From Geosiphon pyriformis (lineage: Eukaryota > Glomeromycota > Glomeromycetes > Archaeosporales > Geosiphonaceae), in contig JAAOMT010000303.1 in assembly GCA_016748015.1 (NCBI GenBank), positions 797,748 through 861,747 of the forward strand: DNA of 64,000 nt. Direction: 5' to 3'. Positions 58,342 through 64,000 of the stretch are shown here, piece after piece; position 1 is the first letter of the stretch, and each line of letters opens with the position of its first letter. The position numbers and the translations under genes are program-made. Under the pieces are notes generated by a model. The model ran no database searches. It was not told the origin of the DNA and worked only from the letters and a program-made list of their open reading frames with translations.

Positions 58342-60062
58342 ATTTTAAAAAAAACCATATACTATAGTTTTGTTTATTCTTTGAAATGATTTAAAATTGT
58401 GTTTAATAACAAATTTTTGGACAAAAAAAGTAATATGATAAATTATAAGACATTTTATTAATAGAAAAAATTAGATCTTAAAAACTTTGTATTTTATTGG
58501 TTCAAGCTGATGTTAAAGTTTTTGTGTAATAAAAGTTTTTTGGTAGTTAATTTTGTTAATATTAATAGGTTATATAACTTAAATATTCTGAATTCCAAAA
58601 ATTTTTTTGATATATAAAAATGTTTACATGAAATTTGGTCTGATTTTATTGTGGTTTATACAGATAAGTTTTTGAAATGTGCTGGTTTTGTTGAGATTGC
58701 TAATGGAACAGCTGCTTACTTTTTTGTTGTAGATATAAATATTGGTATTAAAGTATATAAACTTTTGTTATTTACAATGGCTAAATTACAGACTGTTGCT
58801 CTGTTCTTAAAATGTGTTTTATTTTTTTGTATAATAGTCTTGTATTTAAATAGCCAAGCTGCTATTAATGTGTATATAGCTAAAATTTTATTTGTTGCAC
58901 CAGACATTTTTAATCAATATTGAATAGAAAAAAGGCATATTGTTAATCTAATTAAAGATAAAAAACTTTTTGTTAATTGAATGAAAATTAAAAGTTATTT
59001 AAAAATTCCAGGCAATTTTAAAACTGATATAATAATAGATAAAGCTGCTTACTTTTCTTTTTCTTTGCTGATTGAAATATAAAAACATTTTATAGTGGCT
59101 AAAAACATAGCTGTATCTGGCAATATTTGTTATTTTGTTTACAATTTATATAAGTCTTGTTGTGTTTAATAAAAGGCTGGTCTTGGTTATAATATAATTT
59201 TAAATATATTAATTAGGAAAATAGATTGGTTACTGTAAAGATTTGGCACTTTAACTTATATATACTTTTTGAGTTTACTGATAAAAAGTCTGTTAATTTG
59301 CATATATACTTAATAAAAGCAGTATATAAACAGCTGTTGGTAGTAGTTAAAAAGAGATTATATAACAAAGCATATTCAGATATGTTATATTTACTGTATA
59401 ATAAGATAAAGTTGTCAGATTATATCTTTATTTGTGCTAAAAATAATAGTATTCAGAAAGAGATTTTGGCAAAAACTTCTAAATAATAAGTTTTTTTGAT
59501 AAATGCTTATAGTCTATTTTTTTTTGCTGTTTTGCAGATACTTTTTAAATATTCTTTAAATATAAGTCTATATACAATAATTTGCAAAAAAATTGTGTTA
59601 AGAAACTGGTATACAAAAGCTATCATAGTTTTTAATAAAAAAAAAAACTGTTTTTGTTATTGTTAAATATATAAAGCAACTGATAGAGTCATATTATACT
59701 AAGACATAGCTTATAAAATCTAAATATAGAATAAATATAAAAAAAACTGAGTTGGTTAGAGATAGTGATTTGGTATCAAGTTTGTTTTATAATATGATGT
59801 TTATATTATCTAATAAAATAGTTTAATTGCTTAATATTATAGAATCTTTTATAATTAGTTTTAGTAAATACAGATTGTGTTTTTTTTTAGTTTAAATAGT
59901 AATATATATATTAGTATAAATGTTTAGTATTGTTTTGTTTGGCCTAAATAACTGGTCACATATAGTAAAAACATAAGTTGTATTTAGTTTGAATCATTTA
60001 ATTTGGTTCTATATATTAGATAGTAATTAGACTTTACTTGTTAAAATAGTAATAAAAAAAAT
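58342..60062 (+). mobile_element. non-LTR copy C, right part (RNase H and 3' end), strongly decayed
   Basis: Contains an RNase H remnant at 58651-58923 (VYTDKFLKCAGFVEIANG, KLQTVALFLKCVLF, LYLNSQAAINVY) and a later frame at 59226-59486 matching the segment before the terminal zinc finger (IYLIKAVYKQLLVVVKKRLY). The 3' UTR block AACTGGTCACATATAG lies near 59950 and is followed by an A-rich tail near 60060. The left junction with R2 is approximate. Confidence 0.75.
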
Positions 60063-60179
60063 TTAGTTTCTAATAGTTTATGTAAATATATAAATTTTTT
60101 TAGTAATATAAATATATTTATTTATTTATTTATTTTAATAAATACAATTTAACTATTATTTAATATACAGAAACAAACT
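60063..60179. other. AT-rich spacer between two tail-to-tail non-LTR copies
   Basis: About 120 bp of (TTTA)n-like sequence between the A-rich tail of copy C and the 3' end of copy D. Nothing else seen. Confidence 0.5.
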
Positions 60180-63100
60180 AAGTAGTCCAAACTAAATATA
60201 GTTTATGTATTTACTATATGTAACTGATTACTTAAGCCAATTAAAACAACACTATATACTTATACTAATTTTTAAACTATTATTCAAATCTGAAAAAAAA
60301 AACAAGCTTTGTACAATCTAAAATTAATAGCAAAAAACTTAATAATACCAAGTAAATAAACTATTTTTGCTAACAAAAAATTAAACAAATTATTATATAC
60401 TTTAGACAACATTCTTATATTATTAACTAAGTTATTTTTTTTTTATTAACTCTGTATTTTAACTTAAAATTTTATAACTTACTATGATGCTTTTTAGTCA
60501 GATAACAAACAAAATCAGCCACTATTAATACAGTTTTTTTTTATTCTCAAATATTAATATTACCTTATTAATTCAGTTTCTAAAAACAAATTTTTTGTAT
60601 AAAACTTTATAAATACTTATGTCTAATATTTTTTAAAAAAAAGTGTACAGTATTAAAAATAACAACAAAAAACAAGATCTTATTAAAAACTTTTATAACT
60701 CAATATGATTCAACAAAATCTTAAAGTACACAAAAACATTTTTTGGACAAATAAAAACATAATTAGGCAGCTCAATATTACTACAAAACAAATATAATAC
60801 ATTTAGATAATTTTTGTTATAGAGCTTTTTTCTAACTACAATTAATAGCCTCTTATAAACTGCTTTTATTAAATATATACAAAGAGTTATTAAGATTTTG
60901 TTAATAAATTTAAAAAGCATATAAAAATTCAGATATTAAACTAAAGCAATACAATACTAATCAATGTTTCAAATAAATAAGTCTTGTAAAATTTCTATAT
61001 CTAAACCTATTTTTTATTGAACATAACAAATTATTTAATAAATATTAAAAACAAAGTAATAAGCATTGCCTAATATGACTAAATTATTTGTTATAATAAA
61101 CTTTTTATAAACATTAGTAGAAAAAATTACACAAAACTATATTATATTACATTAATTTAGTTATTATTAGTATTTTTTAAATGGCTCTTAATCTTTATCT
61201 ATATTACAAAAATGTCTTTTGATCTGATTAAATTAATTACATGTTATTTTTTTATTCAATACTTGCTTTAGAAATTAGATACATAAAACTTAAACTTTAA
61301 AATATATGTATTTATAACAGCTTGGCTGTCTATGTGCAAAATCACTAAACAAAAAAAAACCACATTCTAACAACAATATAATAGCCTGTAACTCCAATAT
61401 TGTTAATAACAACAATCCAAGAATTGTGATATTCATGTTTATTTTAATATTAGAAAAATAAGTTACTATTCTATCTATTATTTTCACAATATCTAATTTT
61501 CTCAACAAATTATTAATGTACACATTAATTATCTCTATTCATAGTTTATATAAACATTTTCAAATATTTAAAAACTCTTTTGAGTTAAAAAAATTTGAAC
61601 AGCCAGAGTTAAAAGTATTTTTATCAAATTTAACAAGAAAACTATTTATATAAACTGAAGTTTTTACAAATCATATTAACATTAAATCTTTTGAACTCAA
61701 TCTTTTTCAATAACAAAAAATTTTCTAATTTACAACTAAACTATGCTTGTTTAATAATTTATTACTAAAAACAACACCTAATTGCTTTAGAAATCAAACT
61801 ATATTAAAGTAATAAGAGTTTTTCAGTATTTTAGACATTAAAAAACAGTTAAAAAAACGAAATACACTAAGTAGATTATTTGCCAGAAAGATTTTGTTGT
61901 TTAAAAAAATTTTTATTATGTTTGCCAAAAAATTATTTACAAAATTAATTTTTAACCTAGCAAGAAATTGTAATAAGTTTTTTGGTGTTATTACCAATAG
62001 AATTTTAGCCATTAGTTAGCATGAAATTATCTTTATAATTTTTATTATTAATTAGCATATATTATCATCATTCAAATTATTACTTATTATTTAATCAAAA
62101 TTATCAAAGATTGTTATTTAATTAATAATCTGATTTGTATAATAAAAGTTAAGATAATCAAATTACACAATACTTTGAACTATATAATATTTAAAAATTC
62201 GCCAAAATTTACCAAAATAGTTAATAGTTTAACAAAATAACTTGTAATTTATCAAAATATATCTTTAGTTCATCGAAATTATAGCAAAAAAAAAGTTCAA
62301 GTTTATAAATTAGTACTATAGCAATTGTATAAAAAAAGCTCTTTTTTTTTAAGAAAATGTATCTTATTCTATTTTATCTTTTTTTAGAATTATCTTACTT
62401 TAAAATCGTCTTTTTTAGAACAAGTCTTTTAATATAAATTAAATAAAAATTAAAAACACTTAAAAAACACAAATTCATTAATCAATTGTATTTAAAACTT
62501 CCTAACTTTTAATTAACACTTTGAAATTAATTAGCTACCAATTTTAGTAATTTGTTAAGAACTTCAGGTCTGAATAAAAAACGATTCTTTTAAACAAAAT
62601 TCTATTTTTTTTATAATTTTTTTATTTTGTTATTATAATCATTAAGATAGTCTACAGACAAAATTTTTGTAAAAAAGCTGAATTTTACAGCAAAGTAACT
62701 ACACATTTTTAGTAAGCTTTCAAATGAACAATTTCTGGAAAAGAATTGACTTTTATTACAAAGTAACTAGATTATATAACTGGCATAAAATTGGCATTTT
62801 TACTTATAAACCCAATAGTTCAAATTATAAAATATAATTTAAAAATAAATTTAGTTATTAGAAGTTTACTAGCTTCCAATAATTGTGAATTAACAGCAAA
62901 TTAACATTAATAACATTTAAGAAAAAAGACCAAAAATTTTCAGTAATAATACCCAATTTGCAATTTATAAATTCAAAAAACAATATATAAACAGATAGCC
63001 AAAAATTCTTATCACATTAAAAAATCTAATTAACAAAGCTATTTACTTATATTTGCACAAAAAATTTCAGTTTATATAAAGATAAATAATGCAAAGTCTT

Positions 63101-64000
63101 GTTAAAAAGTTTTTTAATAAATTAGTTTTAAATTTAAGCTCTTTTTTAATCATGACATTTTATTTCTAATACACACTTTTAAACTCAAAACTGAACCATA
63201 TCCAATAGTTAATTATAAGCTGCAAAACTGCTAAAACCAAATAAGAAAATTGTTTATCTAACAAAGCCTTCTTAAGCACTATATTAAAAAAAAACCTGAT
63301 ATTTAAGTATGCTTTAATAAAACTTGGCTTAAACATATTTTCTGTTGACAAAAAAATTTCTAAGTATTTGTAAGATTTCCTATACTTGGCAATAAAAATT
63401 AACTAACTATGTTTTTTTATCTTACATAATAAAAAATCATACAAAATTCTCCAAAAAAGCAGCAAAAAAACTTTATCTTAATTTAGCCTATTATGTACTC
63501 TGTAACTATTTAAAAAACCAAAATTTGTTATTATTCTATTAATTCTGTTTTTGTATATATTACCAAAAAACTCAATAAACTTGCTACATATTTTAATGCA
63601 TTTTAAATTAGCCTCCAAATAATGTTATTTAACTAAATTATATGTTTTGTGTATGTTTTGTAAAACCAATCAAAGCTTTTGGTTTTTTTTTAAAATATTT
63701 TCTACAATCAAACCAACAGCAAACATTGGGAATTAAATTAAAGTATTTTTTAAGACTGAGAAGTTATTATCATAAAAAACATTAAATTCACTATAAACAA
63801 ACAAAATATAATCTAACAGAATCTTAAACAAAATTTTCTCAGCTGTTTTAATTAATATTATAAGCTGTATATTCATTAAAATACTATTCTAATCATATGA
63901 TTTGAAAATTATTAAAACCTATGTTTTCTTTTAAAGAACTGAAATATTGCTAAAAGTTAAATAAGTGTTTATTAAATCCAAAAGACATTTCAATACTACA
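60180..64000 (-). mobile_element. non-LTR copy D, partial, strongly decayed, runs off the window
   Basis: Starts (3' end) with the reverse complement of the shared 3' UTR (TTTAGTTTGGAC and GTAATCAGTTACATATAG read on the minus strand). Going upstream it has LYLFCSNIELPNYVFIC of the terminal finger region (about 60760-60830), an RNase H remnant at 61290-61523 (LRKLDIVKIIDRIVTYFSNI, ILELQAIILLLEC), NFVNNFLANIIKIFLNNKIF (about 61880-61940), KPSFIKAYLNIRFFFNIVLK (63270-63330), and RT sequence up to the window edge. About 0.9 kb at 62020-62940 has no counterpart in copy 2 and is probably a further insertion. Confidence 0.75.

Noticed and set aside
1-64000. tRNA or rRNA genes
   Set aside because: I looked for cloverleaf arms and conserved rRNA blocks and found none I could support by eye; a tRNAscan-SE run would settle it.

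Overview
The window looks like nuclear DNA of an early-diverging fungus, most likely an arbuscular-mycorrhizal (Glomeromycotina) species. The evidence is intron-rich genes with short GT..AG introns, a very AT-rich background, and two retrotransposon families (a gypsy element with a dUTPase domain, and an APE/RT/RNase H non-LTR element) that I recognise from memory as typical of Rhizophagus and relatives. Genus cannot be fixed without a search.

Layout. (1) 1-2445: extremely AT-rich, no gene seen. (2) 2450-17140: a compact gene island of moderate GC with eight intact genes: a Rab1/Ypt1 GTPase (+), an AlkB-type 2-oxoglutarate dioxygenase (-), a YANK/STK32-type protein kinase (+), a classical SDR oxidoreductase (-), a small heat shock protein (-), a zinc metallopeptidase with a jacalin-like C-terminus (+), the H/ACA snoRNP protein GAR1 (-) and an NTF2-like protein (+). 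I rebuilt the exons by hand; every model closes in frame, with one non-canonical donor (YPT1). An unrecognised, probably decayed gene and a 107-bp tandem duplication lie at 10.3-11.4 kb. (3) 17.1-64 kb: a nest of retroelements.

The nest. Gypsy element A (about 18248-44396, minus orientation) was hit by two full-length non-LTR retrotransposons: copy 1 (19094-25893, minus, target duplication TTATTATGAT) and copy 2 (32557-39311, plus, target duplication AACTTTGACA). A also carries a solo LTR of its own family in inverse orientation (30912-31791), an unrelated 0.9-kb repeat (29486-30382) and a 1-kb insertion in its right LTR. A second gypsy copy, B (46936-57551, minus), splits an older non-LTR copy C (44397-46935 and about 58342-60062). 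B itself contains a 1.25-kb TIR element (53572-54826, TA target duplication) that carries a small spliced gene. Copy D of the non-LTR family (minus) runs from about 60180 off the right edge.

Nearly all differences between copies are G:C to A:T transitions, many making stop codons, so the repeats look inactivated by a RIP-like or methyl-cytosine-deamination process. The host genes are unrelated housekeeping functions (secretory traffic, rRNA pseudouridylation, stress, signalling) arranged as convergent and divergent pairs rather than a pathway cluster.
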